A DNA stretch of 64,000 nt, from NCBI RefSeq assembly GCF_017562075.2, contig NC_054085.1:34986039-35050038 (forward strand), written 5' to 3'. Under the pieces are notes generated by a model, which had not been told where the DNA came from, made no database searches, and was given only the letters and a program-made list of their open reading frames with translations. The stretch is from Anopheles merus. Its lineage: Eukaryota; Arthropoda; Insecta; Diptera; Culicidae. Positions 1 to 31,519 of the stretch are shown piece after piece. Each line of letters opens with the position of its first letter. Positions within the stretch are counted from its first letter, which is position 1. Made by a program: the position numbers and the translations under genes.

Positions 1-21
1 AACAAAAACAAATCTACTTAC

Positions 22-108
22 GAAGTGAGACGAGCATGTGTTGTGCCGAAAGATTCGCCGTGGGGAAGCTGAGTTCGCGAAAGCGGGTGCGCCCTGCGCC
101 CAAGTCAT
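22..108 (-). CDS. Possible exon of a minus-strand gene leaving the left edge
   Basis: On the minus strand an ATG at 108-106 opens 29 codons that run without a stop to a good splice donor (cttc then gtaagtag, intron from 21 downward). The peptide begins MTWAQGAPAF and resembles no family I know. It could equally be a non-coding 5' exon, because the only other support is the donor match and the GC-rich composition relative to its flank. The rest of the gene would lie outside the window. Confidence 0.25.
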
Positions 109-1337
109 AGAAGTTGAAAGCACTTTGGGTTGGAAATTGCGTGTTTTGTAGTAGCGTTTTTCACATGCTCTTGCACCAAACTTTCTTTTCGAAAGGAAGA
201 GAACAGAGCCGTTAGGATTGGTGGTGTAGAGACAGTTGCAGTTACGAAATCGATTTAATATTTAAATTAGTAGGATAAACGTAGCATGGTTTTGCCCGTA
301 GTGCGATCAGTTTTACGCGTGATGTATCCCAACTCAGCTGGGAGGTATGAAAGGTTTGGGAGTTTCACTCCTTTTGTTTCATGTTCTGTACATTAGTTGA
401 CTTTAACGTGTGGCGTTTCCAAACTTATTTAGAGTACAATGATCGTCTGCACTTGGTTCACTTTTTCATGTGAAATGCGTCTACGCGAGCGCGGAGCGCA
501 AGAATTCAAGTAATAATTGGGAGGAATGCCCAACAATGCGTGGCGCCTTCCCTTCGGACAATTGCTGTCTCTCGTGCCAGTGCTCCCCAGTGCCGGAAGA
601 TATTGAGCCAATAATTAATATTTATTACTTTCTCCGATCGTATAACGTATTAAGGGGGTTCTGTGATTCTGTTCACAAGCGCATGGAAAGCACTGTCTGC
701 TTGAACACGAAGCAAAGGCAAAATGCTTCCTTCTCTGTTAAATTTTCAATGTTTGATGACTTCTTTTCGAGCAAGTATGTAGGGATCAGTTTGTTTGGTT
801 AACAACCTGAAATAAATTAAAGCGGTGGAATTCAAACCACTTCCCAGCAGTTTTGCACCCGCTGTGTAGGTCGAAGGACAATTTTCTCTTAAAAATAACA
901 TTCACACCTGACGACAATAAAAAAAACAAGCAAATAACGGTAGCGAAGCGTCTGTCGATTCAAAATGCATACCCCACTGCCAAAAGCGCCCAAAGCGATT
1001 GCTTACGTACAAATTTTCTCAATAAATATGCTCCCGTAATAGATGTGACGTGTCTAGATATGTCTTTAATTTCGTTGTTCAATGTGTTGTGGTAAAATTT
1101 AACAATCGTTTTGATCTGTGTTGCAGCCTCTCAAGGTAACGGCAATTTTGAAATGCCCAAGCTGTCCATACATGTACGCACCTTGGTCACTTTGGTTTGA
1201 CAGCTGCATTTTATCTTGTCAAAAGTCGCGGTTAAAATTTTCCAAAAAAAAAACAGTCGTCGCTCGAGTGGCTGGTTTGCTAAACTTGTGGTAATTTTCT
1301 TTGCAAAAGATACAGCATTTAAGTTGCCCACTCGAAA
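109..1337. other. Non-coding, nothing recognised
   Basis: The open frames here are short, overlap on both strands and resemble nothing. The stretch is AT-rich and probably holds the upstream region of the transposase-like gene that starts at 1338. A TTTGACAG word at 1196-1203, followed by a reverse copy of TTGTCAAA at about 1217, may belong to that promoter. Confidence 0.4.
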
Positions 1338-2246
1338 ATGAGAATCCTAAAGCGGAGAAAGAAAAATAGAAAGCGTTCCAAGTTTGCGAAAGTGCTCATT
1401 AAGTTGGAAGATCTACAGCGAGTGTATACAGACCGGCAACAACAAAAGAGTAATTTTTCAGGTAAGTGCTACTGATTGTAGAATTTGTATGAACAATTTA
1501 ATTAATACTCAACTTTAGCTATAGAAACTGGCTAGCCAACTGCTACGGATATGTGAGATGTAGAGGAAATACAGTATCCAACAGATGGTACGATTGCAGT
1601 GGACCCGGAAGCCGAAAACCACGTTAATCCGAGAGATCGCTCTATGGAACACGTTGCTGGATACAAAGATAGGACAGCCCGTGACGAGCTAGTTATGAAA
1701 AAAGTAACCTATCTGCTGCTGTTGTTACACCAATCGACAGACATCCAGATACAGGGAGATATCCACGCCTTTTTTAATACTCCCATTGTGGAGGAAAAGG
1801 GCATCGCTCCATTAGCAACAGACGACGGAACGCTCGTTGCAACGTTGCAACTTCACAATCTCCCGGGCACTCCCGTCTTGCTGCTCGGCATGTACTGTCG
1901 ATCAGCTAATCCGGCCAAAGTAGAACATTTCCTACGTCCATTCGTGAAAGACCTAAATCACGTTGTGGAGAATGGAGTTGTGATCAATGGTAAACTCGCC
2001 GGCATCTCGTTTCGGGCTGTTATAGCGGACACTAGGTCAAAAGCGTTAACCAATATTAGCCAAGACACAAACCGGCTAGCACAAACCGTACGGCTAGCGC
2101 AGCTGCAATACAACACGAACCCTGCATTAGTCCCCCACCACAACAACAAATTGACAGCTGAAAAGTCGCTTCGCAACCATTTGACAGCCACTCGTCCTTT
2201 GCACCGCTGTCGAGTTTGCCCATTTGCTGTGCGAGTGAAAAAATAA
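1338..2246 (+). CDS. Transposase-domain-like gene or remnant (two exons)
   Basis: An ATG at 1338 opens a very basic N-terminus (MRILKRRKKNRKRSK). The first exon reaches a strong donor at 1461 (cag then gtaagt). Joining to an acceptor ending at 1557 keeps the frame and leads into a long open frame to the TAA at 2246, giving about 270 residues. The stronger-looking acceptor ending at 1518 would give an immediate stop. Genomic residues around 1870-2045 encode a pattern (LLLGMYC, HFLRPFVKDLN, NGVVINGKL, FRAVIADTRSKAL) that I recognise from the uncharacterised transposase-domain proteins of insects, just before where that family normally continues with a Cys-containing segment. That segment is missing, and the last 65 or so residues look like read-through into the CNOT9 promoter. 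It could be a decayed element or a domesticated host gene. The family call is from memory of the pattern, not from a search. Confidence 0.42.
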
Positions 2247-2383
2247 TATCCAACACACTGCCTTTGATTTATTTTTCGAGAGCGTTCTGTGCTGCACCAG
2301 GTGAAGCATCTGCCCGAACACCATACAACAAACCGCAGTCGTTTGCTTTGCATCTCACAAGCGTGTAAAATCGTGCTTCGGAA
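2247..2383 (+). promoter_or_regulatory. CNOT9 5' leader and promoter region
   Basis: This is the short gap between the transposase-like frame and the CNOT9 start codon. The promoter probably extends leftward into the end of the preceding open frame, where ATTGACAG (2150-2157) and TTTGACAG (2180-2187) lie in sense orientation. A similar word precedes URB1. No TATA box is evident, and the transcription start is not resolved. Confidence 0.4.
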
Positions 2384-3509
2384 ATGGCTGTCGTGCAGCA
2401 GGCTGGCAATTTGCCACCAATGGCGTCAAACTCCGAGAAGGTGTTCCAGTGGATAAACGAGCTGTCCAATCCGGAATCGCGCGAGACGGCCCTGCTCGAG
2501 CTGAGCAAGAAGCGGGAATCCGTCGCCGATCTGGCCCCGATGCTGTGGCACAGCTTCGGCACGACGGCCGCCCTGCTGCAGGAGATCATCCACATCTACC
2601 CGTCCATCAATCCGGCCACCCTGACCGCGCACCAGTCGAACCGGGTGTGCAATGCGCTGGCCCTGCTGCAGTGTGTCGCCTCCCATCCGGAGACGCGCTC
2701 CGCCTTCCTGGCCGCCCACATTCCGCTCTTCCTGTATCCGTTCCTGCACACGACCTCCAAGACGCGCCCCTTCGAGTACCTGCGGCTGACGTCGCTCGGT
2801 GTCATCGGTGCGCTGGTGAAGGTAAACAAAAACACAGAAGGCAAAACCCCTCCCGGTAGGACTGACGGGGAGTTTTCCTTCTTTTTTTTGCAGACCGACG
2901 AACAGGAAGTGATCACGTTTCTGCTGACGACGGAAATCATTCCACTGTGCCTGCGCATCATGGAGGCCGGATCGGAGCTGAGCAAAACGGTGGCCACCTT
3001 CATACTGCAGAAGATACTGCTGGACGACAGTGGGCTGTCGTACATCTGCCACACGTACGATCGGTTCTCACACGTCGCCATCATTTTGGTAAGCGCAGCC
3101 GTGTTTCGTTGTGTTTTAGCAAACGGAAAAAAACTCGCAATCGTAACTGGTGTGTTGTAATTTCCGCAGGGCAAGATGGTGATATCGTTATCCAAGGAAC
3201 CTTCGGCACGGCTGTTGAAGCATGTCGTACGCTGCTACCTGCGACTTTCGGACAATCCACGGTAAGGCTTACGGTGTTGGTTACCCCTAGCAACTACGCA
3301 GCAGTGCTAATTTCGCATTCGTTTGCAGCGCCCGAGAAGCGTTACGCCAGTGCCTGCCGGATCAGCTGCGCGACGGTACGTTCACCGCCTGTCTGCAGGA
3401 GGATAAATCCACCAAGCACTGGCTGACGATGCTGTTGAAGAATCTGGACACACCGGCCGGTCCCGTTACCGATCCGCGCCAGGTTGGCATCGCTCCGCTT
3501 ACCTCGTAG
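2384..3509 (+). CDS. Rcd-1: CNOT9 / Rcd-1, CCR4-NOT complex subunit 9 (four exons)
   Basis: Coding exons are 2384-2821, 2894-3088, 3170-3261 and 3329-3509, with introns of 72, 81 and 67 bp that all begin GT and end AG. Joined they give 301 residues, matching the roughly 300 of animal CNOT9. The protein is highly conserved. Examples are WINELSNPESRETALLELSK near residue 23, LTAHQSNRVCNALALLQCVA near 86, TDEQEVITFLLTTEIIPLC at the start of exon 2, and LLKHVVRCYLRLSDNPR across the third junction. CNOT9 folds as armadillo-like helices and serves as a docking surface in the CCR4-NOT deadenylase complex, linking it to GW182/TNRC6 and other mRNA-silencing factors. The first ATG gives a divergent N-terminus (MAVVQQAGN); an in-frame ATG at 2420 is the only close alternative. 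It converges with the ankyrin gene. Confidence 0.97.
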
Positions 3510-4610
3510 AGGGCGACCGGCGGTGCTGGAAATTTCATACTTCAAGGGCTGTAACCGTGCAACCAGTGCCAGCGTTGACGGCACAGGCAACGGAAGCGGG
3601 CCAGAGGGGAGCGGCCGCCCATCAGCTTCCATTGTCCGTGAGTGTGTGCGTGTGTATTTTTCTTTCCCAAACCTTTTTTGTTTTGTTAATAAGCTGCCAG
3701 CTGCGCGTAAAAAACGGTAGCACCAGCTGTCCCTTTTAGGATTAGTCGCTCGATCGAACCGCGCTCGTGTCCCACATTACCACCCGATTTGTTCCTCCAG
3801 GCTATTTTGCGAAGCGAAGCTGTAGAGCGAAGCAAAAAAAAAAAAGAGGGACGAGCGATAAAAGCTAAGACGAGCTAACCTCTCACCCCTATTAAGATGT
3901 ACAGGCAATTTTTAAGACAAAATCCCATTTGTAACGAAGCAACAAAACAGGCAACAAAAGAAAACAAATGTGTAAAGAGAACCCGTGTTTCGTAGCTTTC
4001 TTTGAAAGAAGGCTTTTAAAAACGACATTTAGAGACGTGTAATAATAGTGTATGTCTGCTACTGTAAGTGTGCGTCTACGTTAATTGTGAGCGAAAGTGC
4101 GCGAGCGAGAGAGCAACAGCTGCTCAAACTGTTGAAGAACCAATTATTCGATTTACAAAAAAAGCAGTGTAGGATTCAAAATTTGGTAAAATAGTCGAAG
4201 AAGTTAAAAGATAAACAAAAAACGAATCACGATACGCTAGTTAGATAGGTAGTGGGCGCGATGGGTGAGTTAGTTGTTCGCCTTCCGCCCTCCCCATACC
4301 CCCGGAAAACGAGAGCTTTTGTTGTTCGGCAATTTTTACGCACACAGACGTTAGCGAGAACTCATTCAACACTCTCTACTCTATACCTGTTTAGTATTAA
4401 ATATGCGATGAAACATACAATAATTCGGGGACGGTTTTTGGCAGTTGAATTTTCAAAGTTGATGACGAATGTGGTGGAAATTGTTTAAGACCAGGGATGG
4501 CCTACTGGATCGTTTAGATAAGCTGAGAAATTTCGGATCTCTTTCTGGGGAAGATTCTCAGATCGTCAGTTAAAACGGTAAAACACCAACACGTCGCAAT
4601 TATATTTTCA
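3510..4610 (+). other. CNOT9 3' UTR and convergent intergenic space
   Basis: This AT-rich stretch has no credible coding frame. I see no canonical AATAAA on the plus strand here. An ATTAAA at 4396-4401 is a possible polyadenylation signal and would give a 3' UTR of about 900 nt. A short poly(A)-like run lies near 3835-3845. Confidence 0.4.
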
Positions 4611-4954
4611 GCTTTAAAAGGAGCTTTATTTATATCTCACTTTGACCAACAGCATCCTCCGCTCTTCTGTAAGTTGGCCACTTCGTCCTTGTTTCTTTAT
4701 AAAACGAGAAAACACATGCTCCAGTAACACAGGGCTACACACAGGACACGCTAGGAGCGCGTTCTAAATAATAATTACAACCGTACGTAGAAGAAAAAAT
4801 AATTTAATATCATCGTAAAGAGAGATAGCGGGGAGATGTGGACCGGAAGGAGCAGCGGTCCTTCAAAGCCACCCCGTGCTTACACTGCTAGAGCGATTAT
4901 TCAACATTCTGCCTTGTCTACCTGTACACAAGCGACGCACTTGGACGCGCCTAC
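4611..4954 (-). terminator. 3' UTR and polyadenylation signal of the ankyrin gene
   Basis: Downstream of the minus-strand stop at 4955-4957, the first canonical AATAAA read on the minus strand is at 4630-4625, giving a 3' UTR of about 330 nt. It points toward the CNOT9 3' end, so the two transcription units converge with little or no overlap. Confidence 0.45.
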
Positions 4955-23787
<18,833 letters not shown>

Positions 23788-26700
23788 GTCTGGGTTCTAG
23801 AGCGGCCGGATCCCGTTTCGCATCGCCTGTCCTCTCTGCGTTCGCTTGGGACGGTTTAGAAGCAGCACTGCAACGGAAGAGACTGGAAGAATGAGAAAAG
23901 GAATATTAAAAAAATGTTGGTTGAAGAAGCAAAGAAGCGAAGAACGAAACCGGCAACACAACAATCATTAGCGTGCGGTACACACTACGAGACAAACAAG
24001 AGCGGTAGGGCGCGCAATTGCGTGAAATATGCCCGTGCTCCAGTTTTACGGTTGGTTGGGCAATAAATGATCACTTTTCTCAGCCCCCCTCCCCTTCCAC
24101 GGTTGACCGTAGGAAGCAAGAGGGAACGATGCATGAGCCTAACGCACAGCCTGTAGTCGCATATGGTGCGTGCGAGTTGACGGTAAAGGGAAAACGATTT
24201 GCCAAGAGTAATGAAATATCCATTACCTAGAAGTTGGAATGGTAGGGATGAAAATTTGAATTCATGTTTGGGTAAAGCGTGACAGTAAACGGTGGCAATC
24301 AGGTGAAAGTTAGAAGCGACCAAAAGACGTTTAATTTGAACGGTGGTTGGGGATGGTATGGTGCTCTAAGTTGAGATGTTGGAGATCATTAGATAGTTAA
24401 AAGGGGAGCTTCCAGCGGGAAAGGTTTATGCAGTGCTGCTTAACTTCAATTGGCATTAAGCACTTGTCGATATGGTTGATATCTGAGAAGAATTTGGAGA
24501 AGTTGGTAGCCAAAGCTGAAGTATTCCGATTCAATTTCTAACTATTAAGTAGTGCCTATTTATTGCTCGATCAAATCCATTTATTGCTCGATGCAAGGTT
24601 AAGGAGCGTTATGGAAGGACATCTCAGAACTCCAATGTGTCGCGCCATAAAGATGATATCTGCGAGGTGACACTGTGAACTGAGGCTTTGGCAAAGAAAA
24701 GGAACTTGAGCTTCAAAGTTGCATCTGCTGATCAGAATTTGATGTCCTAATGGATGTGGACAGTATTCGTTGTGAGAGTTAAAGGCTTAGTTTGTTTCCC
24801 AAGCTGCATTGCCCAACGTGTCTAACGTCCTCAATATTGTCGAAAAAGCCACAACAATTACAACACCCCGTCACCTAATGCTGCTGTAATATACAACCCC
24901 AACACGACATCATTCTTTAACCTCAAACTTTCAAATCGCTTTGGGCACATCCGATAACTAACAGACAGTTCGTAACACCGCCAATAAACCGCACGCGCAC
25001 GTTAAAGTTATTTACATTTCAACCAAGCCCAAGTCAGTGAAAGGAACTCATTAATATTGGTTCTTTCGAAAATGGTCCAGAGCAGATCAGAAAAGGGGTT
25101 CGATTTCACGCCAGCCACAGGTGGTACTTTTGTGGTCCGTCCACACTAATGTTTCATATTTGGGATGGCGTTTAATATATGCATTCAGGAGGAGAGGATC
25201 GTCTTTCCATCGATCTCGGGCCACAGCGTGCTATTTCTTCCACTTCCTTTAACAGTACGGTGCTAATGGAAGGATGGTAAAAAAACACACACAGACAACA
25301 GACAGCAACATCGAAACAAAAGTCCCACAAAGCACACACCAGCAACTCCATTCAACCGGGGGAATGAAAAGGTCCATTATGTATCGCTTGCAGCGCGTTT
25401 AGCTTGCCCAGCGCTTTCCCGCCCTTTTGTTGCTGGGCGGATCTCGCTCGGAAGCGCAACAAACGGAAGCGAAAAGTATCAAGTACCCTTTAATCCGACG
25501 GCATCCAACAACAACACTCGGTCGGGTGTCGGGTGTGTGATAGGAAGCGGCCGAGGAAAGATAAAACAAACACACACCAAAAATGCGTCACTTAGGGCGC
25601 CCACAGCGCGATGGAGAACAAAAAAAAACGATCCCAAAACGGCAGCAGCAGCAGCAGCATCAGGTGTGAAGTAATAATGGTAGCCAACCGAACATTGGAA
25701 ATCCATTAGCATGTTTGACTTTGTTTTCCCATTTTCGAAAACCACCGCTCCCCGTCGGGTATTTGAACAGCTTTGAACCTGATAGTTACTGTTTGGCCGG
25801 GGAGGTTTGAGGTTAGGGTTAAAAAGTAGAGCTAGGACACAACAAAAGCGACTCAAAACGGGCTGATGATGGCTGGGAGGCGGCAGCAATCGAACCGTTG
25901 TTGGAGCGCTTTCCTTTAATCCCACTTGATGGCCGTTCCGTCTCGAAATCGTTCGTTCCTTAACAGGAAAGAACAGGGCGCCCCTTTCCCCGGCGATCAA
26001 GTGGGAATGTGTGTGTTTAAAGCTTTCTTCTAATTCCCGACGCTCCTAATTTCGATGCAAATTCCACTTTCGAAGGTGATCTAGTTTATCTAAATTTAAA
26101 TAATAACACACGAGATACGAGATCGAGAGGTCATGTCTTGGGAGTTTCGGGAGTGCACAAACACACTTTCGCTGTTATCTTGTCTCTCGCTCGTAACAGT
26201 CCTTTCCTGTCCTACACGGATGTGATTCATCATGCTCGTAGAACAGCATGCGTGCGTCTAGTTCTATACGACTGAAACCATTTCCTTATATGTGCACAGG
26301 CTACACGCGACACGCCAAAATTAGCGTGCTTCAAATGGATGGGGCTTAATGCCGCAAACGAACCGAACAAACCGTTGTTCCGTTTCATAAATCATCACTA
26401 AGCAGGCATATCGTTGGCAACGCGTGTCCCGTTGCGCCCGTTTCAGCCCCAAAAGCGGAAATGTCAAATAGATCTTTTCTGGGGGCAGGCCTAGAACGGT
26501 CGTTTTTGGGGGGGCCGATTCATTATTGCCGTACCATTGCCTGCGATTTGCCACCCAAAAAGCTGCTCGGCCGTAAGGGCTTCACAAGAGCAGTATTTGA
26601 TTTATGCTACTCAACCGCAGAAAAAGCGTTTTTTTACGCATAAAGCTACAAACTAACAAGGCCACATGCAGCAGCCTCGACGTTCCTTGGCGCCCGGATA

Positions 26701-29322
26701 GGAATGACAATTTTGGTGGTTTTATTTTTCGTTTGTTTTTCGCTCTCTGTACCATTCAATTTTAAACACAACACCAGCGCTGGTAGATTCATTTACTGCA
26801 CCCATTCGCCATTAGCATGAAAATGGAAAGCGCTTTTTTGAGCTGGAAGTGTCTTGGCGGTGGCAAATAATATAAGAAAGGGGTGAAGAAAAATGGGAAG
26901 GACAGAAGGAGAAAAAAAACACTTCCAAGTGAAACAATCGAACCGGTTCCTCCGTGCGCTGGGATGGATGGCCGCATCGAATCCGTCACCGGGCTCCGGA
27001 CATGGAGTTGATCGATCTGTCACCGTCATCTGGCGAAAACTGGAAGTCCCAGCCTGATGCAAGTGGAAGTTAAGTTCGTGTTACTGCGAGTTAATCCTTT
27101 TGTAAGGCTTTCGAAGGGCATCATACACATAGGAGAGGTGTCTGTACATGTTTTGCTCACTTTAACCAGTTTGCACAAACTTATTTACATCCAATCAACA
27201 CGTTTTATTTTGAGTATAATGCACAAAAAAAAGAGATAAACAATTAGCCAAGACATGTTTCCCCCACTTCCACATCGTCGTCGTACACTCGAAAGGTTAC
27301 GAAGAACATTCCACCCCGAAATGACATCTCACGTTCGGTGGGTTTGGAATTTTGACAGCGTTTTAAAATTGCTCCAAACCCCCAAGAGCCAGCCTTTCTG
27401 CTGTTGGTCACACCTCTCGCGCAAAGGGATGAGCGAGAAGGAACCGACAAATCTGAGGCAGCTCCCTCGAAAAGACGCTCCCGAAATGATAAAGAAAGAT
27501 TGGAAGAAGATTGAATGTCACTGCGAACGGTCGCGTTGGCTCAGGGGATGAAGCAGAATGCTCCAACAATAAGGCAAACGACAATCTGTGCCCTCTTGCG
27601 TTCGTGCTACCTCTCTGCTGGGGTGGAACGAATCACTGTCATGCTGGAGAGTACACGATTTTTGTTATTGGGAAGCAACCTTCGCGCTCCCGGGGCGATC
27701 GATTTTTCGGACCCCGAAAAACCCCAACCGAAACGGCGAACGAACGCTGTGGAATGTGTCGCGCCGTCGTGAAAGCGAAATTAAGTGATCACACGATCAC
27801 ACAGAGTCGAAATGAAGCCAATTCCATTGGTTGGCTCCTTCTGTCCCCCAAACAAAATTGACCCACGAGGATCGACACACGGTGGAAGGTCGATGAATGG
27901 GAAATCGAAAGTATGGAAAAAAGAGACCACCTTTCCACCGCCTCTCTCGTGCCTGCATTCCCGTTTCCCTTTTACGGGAAGCGTGACCAAGGGCTTGTCA
28001 TCGGCTAGATGTATCGATCGAGCACACACATGTTCACATTTATGAGACAGATGTTTTGGAGCTTGTCTTTATCTTCTTTCCTCTCCTGCTGCTGCTGCTG
28101 CTGCTGCTACTGCTGTTGGCCACAAAGGACATGGGTATTATTAAAGAGGCAATATATACACATGTACATTTATTCCTCCGGTGGTGAAATTGGTGGAACG
28201 GTCAGTTGTGGACCGTTGTTGCTCCCGCAGCCCTATTATTATCGTAAGGGCCGTTCTTTTCTGTAAGATGGCGGAGCAGAGGGTAAGTGGTCAGGTGGGT
28301 CCTATTCGAATGGGGGAGAACTTGATCACTTGATCACATAGCAATCAGTCGCTCGTTTTATGGGTGGCCCACCAACAGCCAGGGGTTGGGATTGATCCAA
28401 ATAAATACGCAGTTACCCCCAAAAGCAAACAAGCGTTAGGCGATTGGGTGGTGACGATTATTTCCAGCGGTTAACCAACAAACCACACTGGACCAACCAC
28501 CCAGCACCAACGACACGGAAGCAAGCGGCACGGAAATGGATATTTGTTTATAGTTCCTTTCATTTTGCGCCCGCAGTACCGTGGCTCTAACCTTCCATCA
28601 TCTCCGTCCAGTTTCCGTAGCGATGATTTAGTGCGATAAACTGGCCAGGCGAGGAACCCCGCGCAGCGTGCACGTATCCGCAGGAAGAAGAACGGAACTG
28701 CTGGTTAGAGATAAAATTATGATAATTTTTATAGACTAGCGCTAGTTAACAAATAGTCGGTCGGGGTTTTCGAGAGTGCCTGCCTGGATGGCAGTACAAC
28801 AGTTTGTTTGGTACAGGTTTAAAGCCTCGTTTTTTGGTTAACTGCTGCTCGCCACTCGAAGCTGGATCGTAAAATTAAATCACCCAAATTTCTGCTCCAG
28901 CATACACACGGCGGGCACGGGCCCTGTCTGTCATTAAATGTAACACCGTACGCCTTTCCCGAGAGCACGATGATCACAATCAACATGGGCGTCGTGCGTT
29001 TCATGATAAGCAAAAGACTCATTTCGGCGCACGGAAACAAGCGTCAAAAAGTGTTGGGAGATTAAAACTTAAAATCAGTAGGAATGTGGGATTTGAACGT
29101 AACGGGAAGGGAAATGACACCAAAAGAGGCCACGATCACGGGTAACTGTGTTCCAATTTTGGGTGTGTGACATATATCGAGGTGTTCGCTGATAGTTGTT
29201 TTTACTTTATGGCCTAAAATTTCAAAATTTTAAATATTTATTCGTTTTGTTAATCACTTATGCTTAAAAAGTGGATTTATAAATATCGAGAATAAATTGT
29301 CATGCAGTTTTTATAATTTCAG

Positions 29323-29374
29323 GCGTTTCACACCATTTAAATGCCTACTTTAAGGGGCATTTTACGTGAAATGC
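29323..29374. repeat. Nested inverted repeat (hairpin)
   Basis: The outer arms GCGTTTCAC (29323-29331) and GTGAAATGC (29366-29374) pair at eight of nine positions. The inner arms AAATGCC (29339-29345) and GGCATTT (29356-29362) pair perfectly. The preceding bases TTTCAGGCG and the arrangement recall the 9001-9059 hairpin family. It lies in an AT-rich island. Confidence 0.6.
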
Positions 29375-31497
29375 AATTTAAAGTTACTAAAAGAAATATT
29401 ATAATTCAGAAAACGATCGAAAAAAGTACAGAAAAAGGCCAACATGGTCTACCCCTTTCGCTCTTTCTACAGACACTCGTCCTTCTTGGGTGTGGTAATT
29501 TCAACGCACAGCCGTAAAGTAACCCTCTCCCCACCTCCGAACGAGTTTTCGTCGTGTAGAAAATCGACTTTTAAATGTAATGTGAAATCGGTTAAATTAT
29601 GCCAACAATTCGAGCGGCGCCAATTATGAGAAACGCGAGCCCGCTTTGCGGCAACGCACCCGTTCGCGGGAACGGGATAAGAAAGTGTGATATAAAATTG
29701 TGTGACAGAAAAAAAGCCCCGATTGGCAATTTGACAACCGATTTCGATGTGTCAGTGAACGGCGAATTGTAAACGAAGCGCCAATTTCCGTCCCAAAATC
29801 GATAATTTCCGCCCAGCTCGCTCGAGCGCCCTTTTGGGAGAGATGGCGTAAAGAAGGGATATAAAAGTATTTAATCGAAACAGAGGTCCTCCCCTTTTCC
29901 CTGTCGTCTTCGACTTCTGTGTAGCTCCCGAAAGGGGTGGGTAAACTCCCCAAAAATCCTCCCAAAACACCCGGACTGTCCACAGTTTGGCGGATGTTGA
30001 ACTTTTGGTGGCAACAATATTGACCACTTTTACAACCTTGCGCCGTGTTTCGCTTGCTTCTTTTTGGTCTCCCCTTCATCCTGTCGCTCCCTTCCATTGC
30101 AGCCAACGGGGAAAGTGTTCCGAGGGCGAGCTCTGGATGACATTTCGTTGCGCGATAGCCGGGAGGAAACGGGAGACAACCGAACCGAACAGAAAGGAAC
30201 GGAGAAGAAAGTAATATGCGACAAAATGATTAAATCGTTCGCAAAACCCGTACAATGGCCGGTCGCGCGTAAACATAGGGCGATAGAGAGAAAAACAAAC
30301 CGCACCGTGGTCAGGCTCGGGCGAAAAGAAAGGCGACAAGGGATCAAATTTGCCTAACAATGATCGCCCAAGGGGGCTTCTTTTTTCGCTTCCTTTCCAC
30401 TTGAACTGAAGCGCTTTAATCGCGTTTCCGAGCCCAAGGGGGAAAGCTTACGCCTGCTTCCGGATGTTGCGCGGATCCAGATCGATGAAGCCCGGACTGG
30501 CTTTCGGTTTTGTTTGTCCACCCAAGCTTGCGCGCGCCTCGAGGGCATCAGTCGCCAGCGGGAATCGATCGAGGTTGTAAACATAACGAGGGGAAACCTG
30601 TTGGAAGGCTCCGCCGGCAAAAGTCCGGCCTTTGGAGTGGGCTGCTGCTACCCTTCCACCACCACCACCACCCCAACCGGATGAGCGTAAAATCGATTTC
30701 ACCTGAAGCCGACGACGACTTTGAATAGACGCGACAACGTTACGGACATTATCCCTTGTTTCCTCCGCAGAGCAGATCGATCGATCGAGTTTGATCGTAA
30801 CTTTTGCCTCCCATTCTGTACACCCATTTGTGGAGCAATTTTTATCGTCTTGAGCCCTCGCTTAGGCTGTTCCGGGAGCGTATCGAATGCACCACACCAC
30901 CACCAATTGCTGCTACAGAATCGCATCGTGCCGGTAGCGCGGGAGCAGCAATAAATCGTTCCCCCTGCACGAGTCCTTCCGTTTGATTGGAGCTCGCAGC
31001 AATGTAGCGCGCGATGTTAACAAACCAATCAACTGTCAAAAGAGCTCCGATCAAACGTCAGAGAGCTTTGGGGTTGGGAGAATACATTTCCCTCTGCTAA
31101 AAAGAGCTCCGGGTAAAGACGACATACAATTACCGTTCCGTTACCGTCATCTTCTAGCTTACAATAAAGCGAGGGGAAAAGGAATAAAGAATGCGTTACA
31201 GATGCAAATACGCGTCCACATGCACATGGGGAAGAGCAAAAGCACTCTAGCCATCAAACTGCGGCTGAAGGATGCTGTCCACTTCTTGCTGGAACGCTTT
31301 CTAAAAGCAATCTCCAATCCCAGACCACCGTTTCTGACTGTTCAAATGATGCTACGGGCTTTGGGAGACTGTTTGTTCCTGATGTGTTTGTTTAGGAGGG
31401 GGTTGTGTGGGAAAGCGATTTATTGCCCATCGAATAATTTATTTCATACTTCGATATTTGTGATGCGTTTGCATGGGTTGGGATGTTGAGATGCCAC

Positions 31498-31519
31498 CAT
31501 CATCATCATCATCATCATC
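31498..31519. repeat. (CAT)n microsatellite
   Basis: Seven or so perfect CAT units in the large intron. A similar array occurs at 50452-50475. Confidence 0.9.

Noticed and set aside
470..802. 110-codon plus-strand frame near the left edge
   Set aside because: Cys/Ser-rich random-looking peptide, no splice sites, no similarity, and weak start context.
1519..1540. Splicing of the transposase-like first exon to the acceptor at 1518
   Set aside because: It gives only five more residues before a TAG, whereas the acceptor ending at 1557 keeps the long downstream frame.
2426..3052. 208-codon minus-strand frame across CNOT9
   Set aside because: It is antisense to CNOT9 exons and crosses a verified intron; its composition is a codon-bias shadow.
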